The position numbers and the translations under genes were made by a program. A stretch of 56,719 nt of DNA. Origin: Caldifarciminota bacterium. GTDB taxonomy: Bacteria > Hydrothermota > Hydrothermia > LBFQ01. Positions 1 to 7,394 of the stretch are shown here, one piece after another. Every line of letters begins with the position of its first letter. Positions within the stretch are counted from its first letter, which is position 1. Location of the stretch: NCBI GenBank assembly GCA_027003075.1, contig JALWYV010000026.1:1-56719 (forward strand), read 5' to 3'. Under the pieces are notes generated by a model, which saw only the letters and a list, made by a program, of their open reading frames with translations, was not told the DNA's origin and ran no database searches.

Positions 1-162
1 TCCGAGGCGGAGGTTGGGGGTGTACGCGTTGGGGTAGGCCTCGTATACGGGCATGAAGGCCTTTATGGCGTCGGCGTAGCGGCCCTTGGCCTCGTACATG
101 TAGGACTTCTCGTAGGCCTTTTTCAGACTCTGGTAGTCCAGAGCAGTAAGGAGGAAGAGCAT
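1..162 (-). CDS. TPR-like exported protein, N-terminal part (3' end outside window)
   Basis: An open frame runs from the ATG at 162 to the window edge on the minus strand and gives 54 residues beginning MLFLLTALDYQS, followed by a helical segment with the TPR-like pattern Y-x-A-K-G-R-Y-A-D-A-I-K-A-F. The first eight residues are hydrophobic with no Lys or Arg, so they look like a very short export signal. A TAGAAT hexamer 9 nt upstream fixes the start and implies a leaderless mRNA. The TPR assignment rests on one visible repeat only; the rest of the gene is cut off. It is divergent from nothing nearby and lies downstream of the mtnP-like gene on the same strand, with its own promoter. Confidence 0.7.
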   Translation of the reverse strand, partial: MLFLLTALDYQSLKKAYEKSYMYEAKGRYADAIKAFMPVYEAYPNAYTPNLRLG

Positions 163-171
163 CGCCCGTTA

Positions 172-177
172 ATTCTA
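172..177 (-). promoter_or_regulatory. -10 element TAGAAT
   Basis: TAGAAT preceded by CGCTCT on the minus strand, 9 nt before the ATG at 162. Confidence 0.65.
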
Positions 178-197
178 AGAGCGACGGGGGGGAGCAC

Positions 198-1058
198 CTA
201 CATCATCGTCCCCTTCAAAGCCTCCCCACACTCCGGAGGCGGGTCTTCGGGTAACCTCTTCGCTATCTCGTATATCAGGTCAATTATCTTCTGCTTCCTG
301 CTTGATGAGACCTGAAGGACCTCCTCCGTCGTCAGCTTCGTGGGGGATATGCCGGCTGCCATGTTGGTAACCACAGTTATGAGAGTATAACACATCTCCA
401 GCTCCCTTGCCAGAAAGGCCTCCGGTACGGCCGTCATACCCACCAAATCCGCCCCCAATATACGGAGCGCTTTTATCTCTGCTGCCGTCTCCAGCCTCGG
501 CCCCTCCATGGCAGCGTACGTACCCTTGGGTACAACCTTCAGGCCCCCTTCGGAGAGGACCTGAAAGGCCACTTCCCTACCCTGAGGGTCAAAGGGATAA
601 GTGACGTCTATATGTACCACCTTCTTTTCCTTTAAGGCGTGGTACACCCTGTCCTTACCCTTACCCGGATGCTCAAACTCCCCGTCGGGGGTGAACTTTC
701 CCTCGTAGTAGGTTATCTGGCCACGGGTGCGGGTCATGTCAAGGAGCTGGTCCGGTATGACGACGTCCCCCACCTCAAGGTCAGGGTTTACGGCCCCTAC
801 GGCAGATATGGCGAATATGCGGTCCACCTCAAGGAGTCTGAAGCCCCACATGTTGGCCCTGTAGGGTATGCGGTGGGGGGGAATATCGTGGTTTTTGCCA
901 TGGCGGGCGAGGAAGACGAACTCAAGGCCGTCCTTGCCGGCGATAATGTAGTCTGCGGAAGGCTCTCCCCACGGTGTTTTAAGTATGTGCCTTCTGTCAA
1001 GGATGTCGTAACCATCCAGATTGTAGATACCTGAGCCTCCTATGATACCTATGCGCAT
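198..1058 (-). CDS. mtnP: S-methyl-5'-thioadenosine/-inosine phosphorylase family protein
   Basis: A 286-residue member of the MTAP/purine nucleoside phosphorylase family, which cleaves methylthio-nucleosides with phosphate to recycle the purine and the methylthioribose. Visible are the phosphate loop GGSGIY (7-12), a RHG motif near 53, the MEGPRLET segment near 184 and GMTAVPEAFLARE near 207. Length is normal for the family. At the base-recognition site the MTAP-type T-D-Y-D motif reads T-N-M-A, so Asp is replaced by Asn. In this family Asp goes with 6-aminopurines and Asn with 6-oxopurines, so methylthioinosine or inosine/guanosine may be the real substrate (inference). The ATG start is fixed by a TAGAAT 7 nt upstream. 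Confidence 0.85.
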   Translation of the reverse strand: MRIGIIGGSGIYNLDGYDILDRRHILKTPWGEPSADYIIAGKDGLEFVFLARHGKNHDIPPHRIPYRANMWGFRLLEVDRIFAISAVGAVNPDLEVGDVVIPDQLLDMTRTRGQITYYEGKFTPDGEFEHPGKGKDRVYHALKEKKVVHIDVTYPFDPQGREVAFQVLSEGGLKVVPKGTYAAMEGPRLETAAEIKALRILGADLVGMTAVPEAFLARELEMCYTLITVVTNMAAGISPTKLTTEEVLQVSSSRKQKIIDLIYEIAKRLPEDPPPECGEALKGTMM

Positions 1059-1065
1059 AGGCAGG

Positions 1066-1071
1066 ATTCTA
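1066..1071 (-). promoter_or_regulatory. -10 element TAGAAT
   Basis: Minus-strand TAGAAT in GGGGGTAGAAT, 7 nt before the ATG at 1058; divergent from the antiporter promoter at 1132. Confidence 0.7.
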
Positions 1072-1131
1072 CCCCCGTTTTGTGTTTATATCCGAAGATC
1101 TGTCCGTATGGAAAAACGAACACTTCCCTTC

Positions 1132-1137
1132 TATAAT
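1132..1137 (+). promoter_or_regulatory. -10 element TATAAT
   Basis: TATAAT 7 nt before the ATG at 1145. It decides that start over a GTG at 1082, which lies upstream of the promoter. Confidence 0.7.
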
Positions 1138-1144
1138 CCCGGTC

Positions 1145-2530
1145 ATGGTTCTGAACTTTTTGCTCTCTGCAGCCAACGGGCATGGGGCGATACCACTGCC
1201 TCTGTGGACGGTGATACCGTTTGTAGGGCTACTGCTCACGATCGGGGTGATGTCCTTCATAGCCGCCAACTATCCCCACAACAGGCTGGCGCACATATGG
1301 GAGAACAACAACTACAAGTTAGCGATAGCGACGCTGTGGGCGATACCGGTGCTGATCCTGTTTGCTTACCTTGGGGAGTGGAAACCGATCCTGCACAGCC
1401 TTGAGGAGTACTTCGCCTTCATAGTACTGATCTTCGCCCTCTTTGCCATCTCCGGGGGCATATACCTTGAGGGGGATCTGAAGGCCACACCCATAGTGAA
1501 TACCACCTTCCTCGCGATAGGGGCGGTAATAGCCAACTTCTTCGGGACTGCTGGGGCGAGCATGATCCTGATAAGGCCACTTCTGAGGACGAACTCGGAG
1601 AGGGCGATAACGCACCACATACCGATATTCTTCATCTTCATCGTGAGCAACATAGGTGGGAGTTTGCTACCAATAGGTGATCCTCCGCTGTTTCTGGGTT
1701 ATCTGAGGGGAGTACCTTTCTTCTGGACGCTGAGGCTTATACCGGAGTGGGCGTTTACTGTCGGACTGCTCCTTTTGATCTTCTACATCTGGGACAGCAG
1801 GGCGTATAAGAGGGAGGAGAGGTACATAAAGGCTCTTGAGGAGAGGACGTTCAGGCCCCTGAAGTTGAAGGGAATGATAAACTTCCTGTGGCTGTTAGGT
1901 GTACTGGCTGCCGTGATATTCATAACGCCGAACCGTCTTGAGGAGTGGGGACTCATGCACGGCCCTCTGAAGTTCCTGAGGGAGTACGTCATGCTGTTCT
2001 TTACTGCCCTCTCCTTTGTGACCTCTCCTCTGAGTTCCGAGACCCGCAGGGAGAACAACTTCACGTTTGAGCCTATAAAAGAGGTGGCCTTTCTGTTCAT
2101 AGGTATATTCATAGCGATGGTACCTGCCCTTGAGATACTCAGGGCGAAGGGGCCAGCACTCGGTCTTACCGAGCCGTGGCAGTTCTTCTGGGCGACGGGT
2201 GTACTCTCCTCCTTCCTTGACAACGCCCCCACGTACCTTACCTTCTTCTCCCTCGCTCAGGGCGTTGCCGAGCAGATGCCTCACGCCTACCATATACCCG
2301 CAGAACTCGCCCATATCGGAGTACCTGAGAATCTCCTTGTGGCCATATCCATCGGGGCGGTCTTTATGGGAGCCAACACGTACATAGGTAATGCTCCCAA
2401 CTTCCTCGTAAAGAGCATAGCAGACGAGTGGGGATATAAGACGCCCGACTTCTTCTCCTATATGATCAAGTACTCCATCCCCATCCTCATCCCCATCTTT
2501 ATCGTCGTTACGCTCGTATTCCTGAGATGA
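1145..2530 (+). CDS. NhaD-type Na+/H+ antiporter (ion transporter superfamily)
   Basis: A 461-residue inner-membrane protein with about 11 hydrophobic segments, of the CitT/ArsB/NhaD ion-transporter superfamily. The opening (ATG at 1145) has S-A-A-N-G-H-G then a run of membrane helices. Motifs of the family include G-T-A-G-A-S-M-I-L-I-R-P-L near 139-151, G-D-P-P-L-F-L-G near 184 and the second-half S-S-F-L-D-N-A-P-T-Y near 362, where the charged residues in broken helices are thought to bind Na+. A longer frame from GTG 1082 is open but its first 21 residues are soluble and precede the TATAAT, so 1145 is preferred. The stop overlaps the cas6 start (ATGA), so the two are one transcription unit. 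The exact transported ion cannot be told from sequence. Confidence 0.8.
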   Translation: MVLNFLLSAANGHGAIPLPLWTVIPFVGLLLTIGVMSFIAANYPHNRLAHIWENNNYKLAIATLWAIPVLILFAYLGEWKPILHSLEEYFAFIVLIFALFAISGGIYLEGDLKATPIVNTTFLAIGAVIANFFGTAGASMILIRPLLRTNSERAITHHIPIFFIFIVSNIGGSLLPIGDPPLFLGYLRGVPFFWTLRLIPEWAFTVGLLLLIFYIWDSRAYKREERYIKALEERTFRPLKLKGMINFLWLLGVLAAVIFITPNRLEEWGLMHGPLKFLREYVMLFFTALSFVTSPLSSETRRENNFTFEPIKEVAFLFIGIFIAMVPALEILRAKGPALGLTEPWQFFWATGVLSSFLDNAPTYLTFFSLAQGVAEQMPHAYHIPAELAHIGVPENLLVAISIGAVFMGANTYIGNAPNFLVKSIADEWGYKTPDFFSYMIKYSIPILIPIFIVVTLVFLR

Positions 2531-3204
2531 CGTATAATACCTTCGTGAGATTCAGGACGATGTTCGTGGCCGAAGAGCCGGCAACGGTGCCGGAGGACTT
2601 TTACTCCGTATTTTCGCACTTTATCGGAGATATCCTGAGGGGTTTTGACCTTGAGGGTGAGCCTTACACCTTCTCTCTGAGGTTGAGTCCGGGCGTCAGG
2701 TACGCGGAAGGGACCTTTGAAGGTGTCAGGTTTATACTCATGAGGTTCTCCAGTGGGGAGGACGACGTATTCAACGCCGTTATAGACGCCGTAGTGAGGC
2801 TTAAGGACAGGTGGGAGGGGATAAGGGTCGGGAGCGGGAACTTCCGTGTGGGCGATATAACCGTGGACCCTCCCGTGAGGATAAAGGGATCTTTCGTAAC
2901 GCTCTCCCCTGTGGTCGTTGAGCGTGAAGGGAGGTTCCTCATGCCCGACGACCCCGACTTCTCGCTGGCTCTGGAGGAGTCCGTTAGACGCCGTATGGGA
3001 GTGTTGACGGGAAGTAAACCCTCATACCTGACGGTTAAGGTTGATGAGTACGCTGAGGCCGAGGTACCCTCTCTCCGGGGTAAGGTTAAGGGGTTCGTGG
3101 GACGCATAAAGGTGAGAGCAGATAAGGCAACGCTGAACTTCCTCTACGAGTACGGCATGGGGTCCCGTACGGCGGACGGATTCGGGATGCTGGAGGTGGA
3201 TTAG
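2527..3204 (+). CDS. cas6: Cas6-family CRISPR RNA endoribonuclease, orphan
   Basis: A 225-residue protein that reads as Cas6, the RNase that cuts CRISPR precursor RNA in its repeats. Support: a RAMP-type first half, the F-V-T-L-S-P-V-V-V segment near 121-129 typical of Cas6, and a C-terminal glycine-rich loop from about 209 (Y-G-M-G-S-R-T-A-D-G-F-G-M) that is the family hallmark. His31 and Tyr26 lie in the helix where Cas6 enzymes carry the catalytic His. Start ATG 2527 overlaps the antiporter stop (ATGA), with no SD, so translation is coupled. No other cas gene and no repeat array is present in the window, so it must act on an array elsewhere, or has another RNA target. The family call is firm; the target is unknown. 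Confidence 0.85.
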   Translation: MTYNTFVRFRTMFVAEEPATVPEDFYSVFSHFIGDILRGFDLEGEPYTFSLRLSPGVRYAEGTFEGVRFILMRFSSGEDDVFNAVIDAVVRLKDRWEGIRVGSGNFRVGDITVDPPVRIKGSFVTLSPVVVEREGRFLMPDDPDFSLALEESVRRRMGVLTGSKPSYLTVKVDEYAEAEVPSLRGKVKGFVGRIKVRADKATLNFLYEYGMGSRTADGFGMLEVD

Positions 3205-3240
3205 ACTTCCCGGGGTAGGACACTATGTGGCTGTGAGTGG

Positions 3241-3257
3241 GGAAACTTACCGTTTCC
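3241..3257. repeat. Perfect 6-bp inverted repeat after cas6
   Basis: GGAAAC-ttacc-GTTTCC lies between the convergent cas6 and decayed DUF6429-like genes. No T-run follows on either strand, so an intrinsic terminator is not supported; it could be a weak RNA hairpin ending either transcript. Confidence 0.35.
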
Positions 3258-3262
3258 AACAT

Positions 3263-3561
3263 TTAACGGCGTTTCTTTTTAGATTTATGCATAGCGTGGG
3301 TTTTTAAAATTTCAAGGACCTTTTCCGAACGCCTTTCAGGTGGAACACCATAAAGATGGGCTTCCAGACACTCATCTTCAGGTAAGTCCGTATCCGGTAG
3401 GGCAAAAAGGCGGAGAAAAGATTCACGAGCCTTCTGTAACCCCTCAGGTGTAAACACAACACTCTTGGCTTTTGTACGCGGATCCTCTGGTTGATATAAA
3501 GGAGAGCAAGCACTACTTCGGATACTTTCTCCTCATTATACCACGGTTTCCGATCAGCCAT
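3263..3561 (-). pseudogene. Decayed DUF6429-like gene with frameshift and internal deletion
   Basis: Two reading frames together resemble one small protein. From ATG 3561 the first frame gives MADRKPWYNEEKVSEVVLALLY, like the N-terminus of DUF6429 proteins (K-V-x-x-x-V-L-A-L-L-Y). A second frame, ending at 3263, carries P-R-T-K-A-K-S-V-V-F-T-P-E-G-L, which matches the core of the same family, and ends in a basic tail KSKKKRR. Between them the segment of roughly 35 residues expected from the family is missing and the frame changes. The promoter (TAAAAT 6 nt upstream) is intact. Local base composition is more AT-rich than the neighbours. The family match is from memory of its motifs; function is unknown. 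Two separate small genes are a weaker alternative. Confidence 0.55.
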
Positions 3562-3567
3562 GGTTGA

Positions 3568-3573
3568 ATTTTA
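3568..3573 (-). promoter_or_regulatory. -10 element TAAAAT
   Basis: CCTTAAAAT on the minus strand, 6 nt before the ATG at 3561; still intact in front of the broken gene. Confidence 0.6.
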
Positions 3574-3583
3574 AGGTTGTACG

Positions 3584-4201
3584 CTAACGGGTCATTCCCC
3601 ACACTTCTCTTAAGGCTGATACCACGTTCGGATAGAAGTCACCGGGAGGTACGTGGAGGCCGGTTTCCACCTCAAGGGAGGTCATAACCGACGACGGTAG
3701 GCCGCAGGGGTTTATAAGGGAGAAGTAGGAGAGGTCAACTGTAAGGTTCAGGGCGAAACCGTGCATACTCACCCCCCGCTTAAGGGCGAGACCTATTGAG
3801 GCTATCTTCTTTCCCTTTACCCACACCCCGGCATGCGGTCCTCCCGTGAATTCAAGATTCGCGACCTTCAACAGGGAGCGTTTTATAACCTCCTCTATCC
3901 TGCCGACGAGTTTCCGGGCGCTATCCGTTCGGACTATAAAGTAGCCCACCAGTTGCCCCGGCCCGTGAAAGGTCGCATCCCCTCCCCGGTCCACTTCAAA
4001 GACCTCCACTCCCCGCTCTCTGAGTGCTTCAGGTGGTAAGAGGAGGTTCTCCCTCTTCGCCGACTTACCGAGCGTAATAACCGGTGGATGTTCCAGAAGT
4101 AGAACCCTATCCTCTCCCCCTTCAACTACTTCTCTGTGTATCTTTTTCTGAAGGTCCCACGCTTCACCGTAGGGTACGGTTCCAAGCCATTCAATCCTCA
4201 T
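3584..4201 (-). CDS. lipB: Lipoyl(octanoyl) transferase LipB
   Basis: A 205-residue cytosolic enzyme that moves octanoate from acyl carrier protein to lipoyl domains, the first step of endogenous lipoate synthesis. The signature R-G-G-D-A-T-F-H-G-P-G-Q-L-V spans 72-85. The catalytic pair is visible: Lys132 in K-K-I-A-S-I-G and Cys166 in I-N-P-C-G-L-P. Length is normal. Its ATG overlaps the tadA stop by four bases, so it is the third gene of the lipoprotein-tadA-lipB operon. No lipA or lipoylated-complex gene is in the window. Confidence 0.95.
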   Translation of the reverse strand: MRIEWLGTVPYGEAWDLQKKIHREVVEGGEDRVLLLEHPPVITLGKSAKRENLLLPPEALRERGVEVFEVDRGGDATFHGPGQLVGYFIVRTDSARKLVGRIEEVIKRSLLKVANLEFTGGPHAGVWVKGKKIASIGLALKRGVSMHGFALNLTVDLSYFSLINPCGLPSSVMTSLEVETGLHVPPGDFYPNVVSALREVWGMTR

Positions 4202-4626
4202 CTTCCGAAGAACTCCCTTAGCAGAGAAACCGTATCCTCTCGCATCTCAAGTTTCCTGACCGTAACTCTGTGGACCATTCGGGTATCCAGAGGTATCTGG
4301 TAGAGGGAGTACGTACCGCCGAACCGTGGATTCTCAACGGCGAAAACGATCTCTTTCAACCGGGATAGTACGGCCGCCCCGCTGCACATAACGCAGGGTT
4401 CCATAGTCACGTACAGGGTAGCCCCTTCAAGGTCCCCGGGAGGAACGTCCATCATGGCGAGCAGTTCGGCATGGTACAGAGGATGTTCACCTGTACGGTT
4501 GTGGGCCTTTGAGAGGAGTTTTCCCCCTTTAACTACGACCGCACCAACCGGTATCTCTCCCATCCTGAGTGCCTTCCGTGCCTCACATAGGGCGAGGGAC
4601 ATCCAGAAGAGGTCCTCTTTACTCAC
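4198..4626 (-). CDS. tadA: tRNA adenosine(34) deaminase TadA
   Basis: A 142-residue zinc deaminase that turns A34 of tRNA-Arg(ACG) into inosine. The zinc and proton-shuttle residues are in place: His52 and Glu54 in Y-H-A-E-L, Cys78 and Cys81 in P-C-V-M-C-S-G-A. The start is GTG at 4626, inside the last codons of the upstream lipoprotein gene (8-nt overlap). It lies between that gene and lipB in a three-gene operon driven by the promoter at 5619. Confidence 0.93.
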   Translation of the reverse strand: MSKEDLFWMSLALCEARKALRMGEIPVGAVVVKGGKLLSKAHNRTGEHPLYHAELLAMMDVPPGDLEGATLYVTMEPCVMCSGAAVLSRLKEIVFAVENPRFGGTYSLYQIPLDTRMVHRVTVRKLEMREDTVSLLREFFGR

Positions 4627-5611
4627 CCGTTTCGTTTACCTCAACCACCGTGTACTTTCTTACGGGAGCAACACGCACGGACTTATCGTAGGTTATCCAG
4701 TAGAAGGTGTCGTTCTTTATCGTCCCCGTCAGGAACCTCTTGTCTCCGAAGTCCACCCGGTATATGGGCGTGCCGTCTTTGAAGTACCTTATGTCCTTAA
4801 GGGTCAGAACCCAAACGGTATCTTTTCCCTTAACTCCGACGGATACTACCCTGTTCATAATCACGGCTCTTCTGCCTCCCCGCGGGATGATCTGGGGATC
4901 TCCAAGCCGTATACCTTTAAGGAGGTCACCACTCTGGAAGTCGTATATCCACATGGAATCAAGGGCCTCGGAAACCACCACCACCTTCCCGTTAACGATC
5001 AGAATGTACTTTTTGAAGTTGGGTTTGGAGGCCATCTTTCTAAAGGCGTCGTAGAACTCCTTGAAGCTGGAGAACGTGGGGAAGGCCTTTTCTATATCTC
5101 CGGTCCTGCTACAGACCGTAAACCTTATGGGAGGAGCCGTAGGTTTACCTATGAACTTCCTGTTGTTATTTACGACGAAGGTATACCAGTCCGTGTACAC
5201 CGTATCCGGAAGATCCACAGCCGTAACCTCCTCACCGTTCTTTACCTTCACGAGTCGGAAATCCCTCCACCTCCTTCTGCCCTTAACCCTGAACTGCTCA
5301 ACGAACGCCCATACCCCACCCTCCGGATCCGGATATATGTCCCTGATCACCTGATTGCTGAGGGAATATTCCCACAGCTTCTGACCCACCGGCATTGAAA
5401 TGGCGAGTAGCCTTACCTGTCTCGTTCTGCCGCTGGAGAGCAGAACGACCATCTCGTTGGGGCGTTTGTTGTCAAAGACGACCTTGAGGGGAAAGTATCC
5501 TCTCATGTACTCGGATGGTTCAGGTATGTTAACCAGTTCGCCAGGTCCACCCTGAGGGACGCACCCGGTCATAAGTACAAATATAATTCCCAGCTTTAAA
5601 GGGCGGGGCAT
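4619..5611 (-). CDS. Lipoprotein of unknown function, beta-rich
   Basis: 330 residues with a lipoprotein signal: basic start, hydrophobic stretch and lipobox L-M-T-G-C, Cys17. The mature part is rich in alternating beta patterns with repeated short Trp/Tyr-containing strands, as in a beta-propeller or similar beta repeat protein, but I cannot name a family. It heads the tadA-lipB operon and its ATG is fixed by a TATAAT 7 nt upstream. The pairing with tRNA and lipoate enzymes gives no clear hint of role. Confidence 0.75.
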   Translation of the reverse strand: MPRPLKLGIIFVLMTGCVPQGGPGELVNIPEPSEYMRGYFPLKVVFDNKRPNEMVVLLSSGRTRQVRLLAISMPVGQKLWEYSLSNQVIRDIYPDPEGGVWAFVEQFRVKGRRRWRDFRLVKVKNGEEVTAVDLPDTVYTDWYTFVVNNNRKFIGKPTAPPIRFTVCSRTGDIEKAFPTFSSFKEFYDAFRKMASKPNFKKYILIVNGKVVVVSEALDSMWIYDFQSGDLLKGIRLGDPQIIPRGGRRAVIMNRVVSVGVKGKDTVWVLTLKDIRYFKDGTPIYRVDFGDKRFLTGTIKNDTFYWITYDKSVRVAPVRKYTVVEVNETGE

Positions 5612-5618
5612 ACTTGAT

Positions 5619-5624
5619 ATTATA
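5619..5624 (-). promoter_or_regulatory. -10 element TATAAT
   Basis: CTCTATAAT on the minus strand, 7 nt before the ATG at 5611; drives the lipoprotein-tadA-lipB operon. Confidence 0.7.
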
Positions 5625-6669
5625 GAGCGGAAAATAAACTTCGTTTTAAGGTTTCTGCCAGCTCAAAGAAGGCCTTCGCACTCGGCGATTCCGGATAGGC
5701 GTGAGTAACCGGTACTCCAGAGTCACCGCTGGTGGAGACGTACTCGTCTATCGGCACCCTTACCAGTACGGGCAGACCCGTGAGTCTGGACAGCCTTTCC
5801 GTTCCACCCTCACCGAAGATATAGTACCGCTTACCACTCTCGGGACATACGAAGTAAGCCATATTCTCCACTATCCCCAGAACGGGAACCTCCAGCTTGT
5901 TGAACCCCTTTACCGCCCGGAGTACGTCCGCTACGGCCACGATCTGGGGCGTTGTAACCACCACAGCACCGTCCACCTGATAACCCTGTGCGAGGGACAG
6001 GTGGGAGTCCCCGGTACCCGGAGGGAGATCCACGACGAGGACGTCAAGGTCACCCCAGGCCGTCTGCATCAGTAGTTCCTCGTAGGCCTTATGGAGCATG
6101 GCCCCCCTCCAGAGGATGGGCGTATCTTCCTTGACGAGAACGCCGAAGGTCATGACCTCTATACCGTACTTCTCTATGGGTTTGAAACGCTTTTCGGGGG
6201 TCACGTAAACCCTCTCACCGTCCAGCCCCATGAGTACGGAGACCGAGGGTCCGTATACGTCCGCATCAAACAGACCGCTCTTGAGGCCTCTCTTTGCGAG
6301 AGCCACGGCGAGGTTTACGGCGACGGTTGACTTACCCACTCCCCCCTTTCCACTGGCCACGGCCAGAACCCTCTTAACGCCTGGTATCTTCTTCTTCATC
6401 TGGCCCACGGGTCCGACGTTTACCCGGAGAGACGGTTTACTCTCCCTTATCCGGTACCTGACGTCAGGCTTGAATCCGGCCTCTATGAGCCGCTTCTCCA
6501 CGGCCGTCCTCAGGGAATCGGCCTGTCCCTTAAAACTATCCGGAAGGAGGAGTACCACCTCCGCCTTATCCCCCTCCACAGATATGCTGCCGAGAAACCC
6601 GGCGCTCACGATATCCTTCTCACCTATCGTTATGGTCTTCAAAATATCCAAAGCCTTTCTGGTACTCAT
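5620..6669 (-). CDS. mrp: Mrp/ApbC-type P-loop Fe-S cluster carrier, one cluster Cys missing
   Basis: A 349-residue protein with the Mrp layout: an N-terminal MIP18-like domain (about 1-80) and a ParA-type ATPase domain with the deviant Walker A G-K-G-G-V-G-K-S-T (107-115) and the D-A-D-V-Y-G-P-S segment. These proteins carry Fe-S clusters to target enzymes. The family's C-x-x-C near the C-terminus binds the bridging cluster; here it reads V-C-P-E-S-G (near 274), so only the first Cys remains. Cluster binding may differ or be lost. Own promoter 8 nt upstream of the ATG. Confidence 0.9.
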   Translation of the reverse strand: MSTRKALDILKTITIGEKDIVSAGFLGSISVEGDKAEVVLLLPDSFKGQADSLRTAVEKRLIEAGFKPDVRYRIRESKPSLRVNVGPVGQMKKKIPGVKRVLAVASGKGGVGKSTVAVNLAVALAKRGLKSGLFDADVYGPSVSVLMGLDGERVYVTPEKRFKPIEKYGIEVMTFGVLVKEDTPILWRGAMLHKAYEELLMQTAWGDLDVLVVDLPPGTGDSHLSLAQGYQVDGAVVVTTPQIVAVADVLRAVKGFNKLEVPVLGIVENMAYFVCPESGKRYYIFGEGGTERLSRLTGLPVLVRVPIDEYVSTSGDSGVPVTHAYPESPSAKAFFELAETLKRSLFSAL

Positions 6670-6677
6670 GAGCGGGA

Positions 6678-6683
6678 ATTATA
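6678..6683 (-). promoter_or_regulatory. -10 element TATAAT
   Basis: GCGTATAAT on the minus strand, 8 nt before the ATG at 6669. Confidence 0.7.
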
Positions 6684-6700
6684 CGCCGGCTGAAAAGGGG

Positions 6701-7357
6701 TTAAACTATCCCTTCCGGTGGAAGTATCAGGAGGTCCCTGACCCACGCCCTGTTGCTGTAAGCGTTCCACACGGCCTCTGCCACGTCCTCCGGTTTCATC
6801 ATCTTCTCTTTTTGAGGAACGTAGGCCAGACCCTCCCACAGGTCAGTATCCACGGCTCCGGGCATTATCGTCGTCACCTTTAACCTGCCCTTGACCTCCT
6901 CACCCAGAGCCTGAGCAAAACCGTAGACGCCGAACTTGGTGGCACAGTAGAGCGCCCAGCCCGGGAACGCCCTGACCGAGGCTATTGACCCCATAACGAA
7001 GATGTGTCCCCCCTCCCTCATGTGGGGAAGGGCCGCCTTTACGGTATGGAAGACTCCCGTAAGGTTCACGTCAACGACCTCTCTCCACTTCTCTAAGGGC
7101 GTATCCTTAACCGGTGCCACGTAGGCCAGACCGGCGTTAGCAACTAAGACATCAATACCCCCCGCCCTTTCAACCACTAAGTTAACCGCCCTCTCAAGGG
7201 CGTCGTAATCGCGGACGTCGGCCTTCACGTAGTTGAACTCCGGGAAGCTTTCCCTGCGCCCGGTTATGAAGACCTCAAAGCCCTCCCTCGCGAACCTCTT
7301 TGCTATGGCGTAACCTATCCCCTTTGTACCTCCGGTTACGAGAATGCTCTTTCGCAT
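6701..7357 (-). CDS. Short-chain dehydrogenase/reductase
   Basis: 218 residues with the classic SDR pattern: cofactor loop T-G-G-T-K-G-I-G (8-15), the N-A-G motif near 93, a Ser in M-G-S-I-A-S and the catalytic Y-C-A-T-K. An Arg-rich segment after the second strand (G-R-R) suggests NADP(H). Slightly short for the family, as in minimal SDRs. Substrate unknown. Its promoter lies back to back with that of the divergent gene at 7395. Confidence 0.88.
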   Translation of the reverse strand: MRKSILVTGGTKGIGYAIAKRFAREGFEVFITGRRESFPEFNYVKADVRDYDALERAVNLVVERAGGIDVLVANAGLAYVAPVKDTPLEKWREVVDVNLTGVFHTVKAALPHMREGGHIFVMGSIASVRAFPGWALYCATKFGVYGFAQALGEEVKGRLKVTTIMPGAVDTDLWEGLAYVPQKEKMMKPEDVAEAVWNAYSNRAWVRDLLILPPEGIV

Positions 7358-7363
7358 GTTTAA

Positions 7364-7369
7364 ATTCTA
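7364..7369 (-). promoter_or_regulatory. -10 element TAGAAT
   Basis: CGTAGAAT on the minus strand, 6 nt before the ATG at 7357; only 10 bp from the opposing -10 at 7380. Confidence 0.65.
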
Positions 7370-7379
7370 CGTACGACCG

Positions 7380-7385
7380 TAAAAT
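7380..7385 (+). promoter_or_regulatory. -10 element TAAAAT
   Basis: ACCGTAAAAT, 9 nt before the ATG at 7395. Confidence 0.65.
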
Positions 7386-7394
7386 TGTAGCCAG

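Noticed and set aside
3205-3262. CRISPR repeat next to cas6
   Set aside because: Only a single 6-bp inverted repeat; no second copy or spacer pattern anywhere nearby.
4454-5398. Plus-strand open frame of 314 residues
   Set aside because: Antisense to tadA and a lipoprotein with a good signal peptide; no family pattern.
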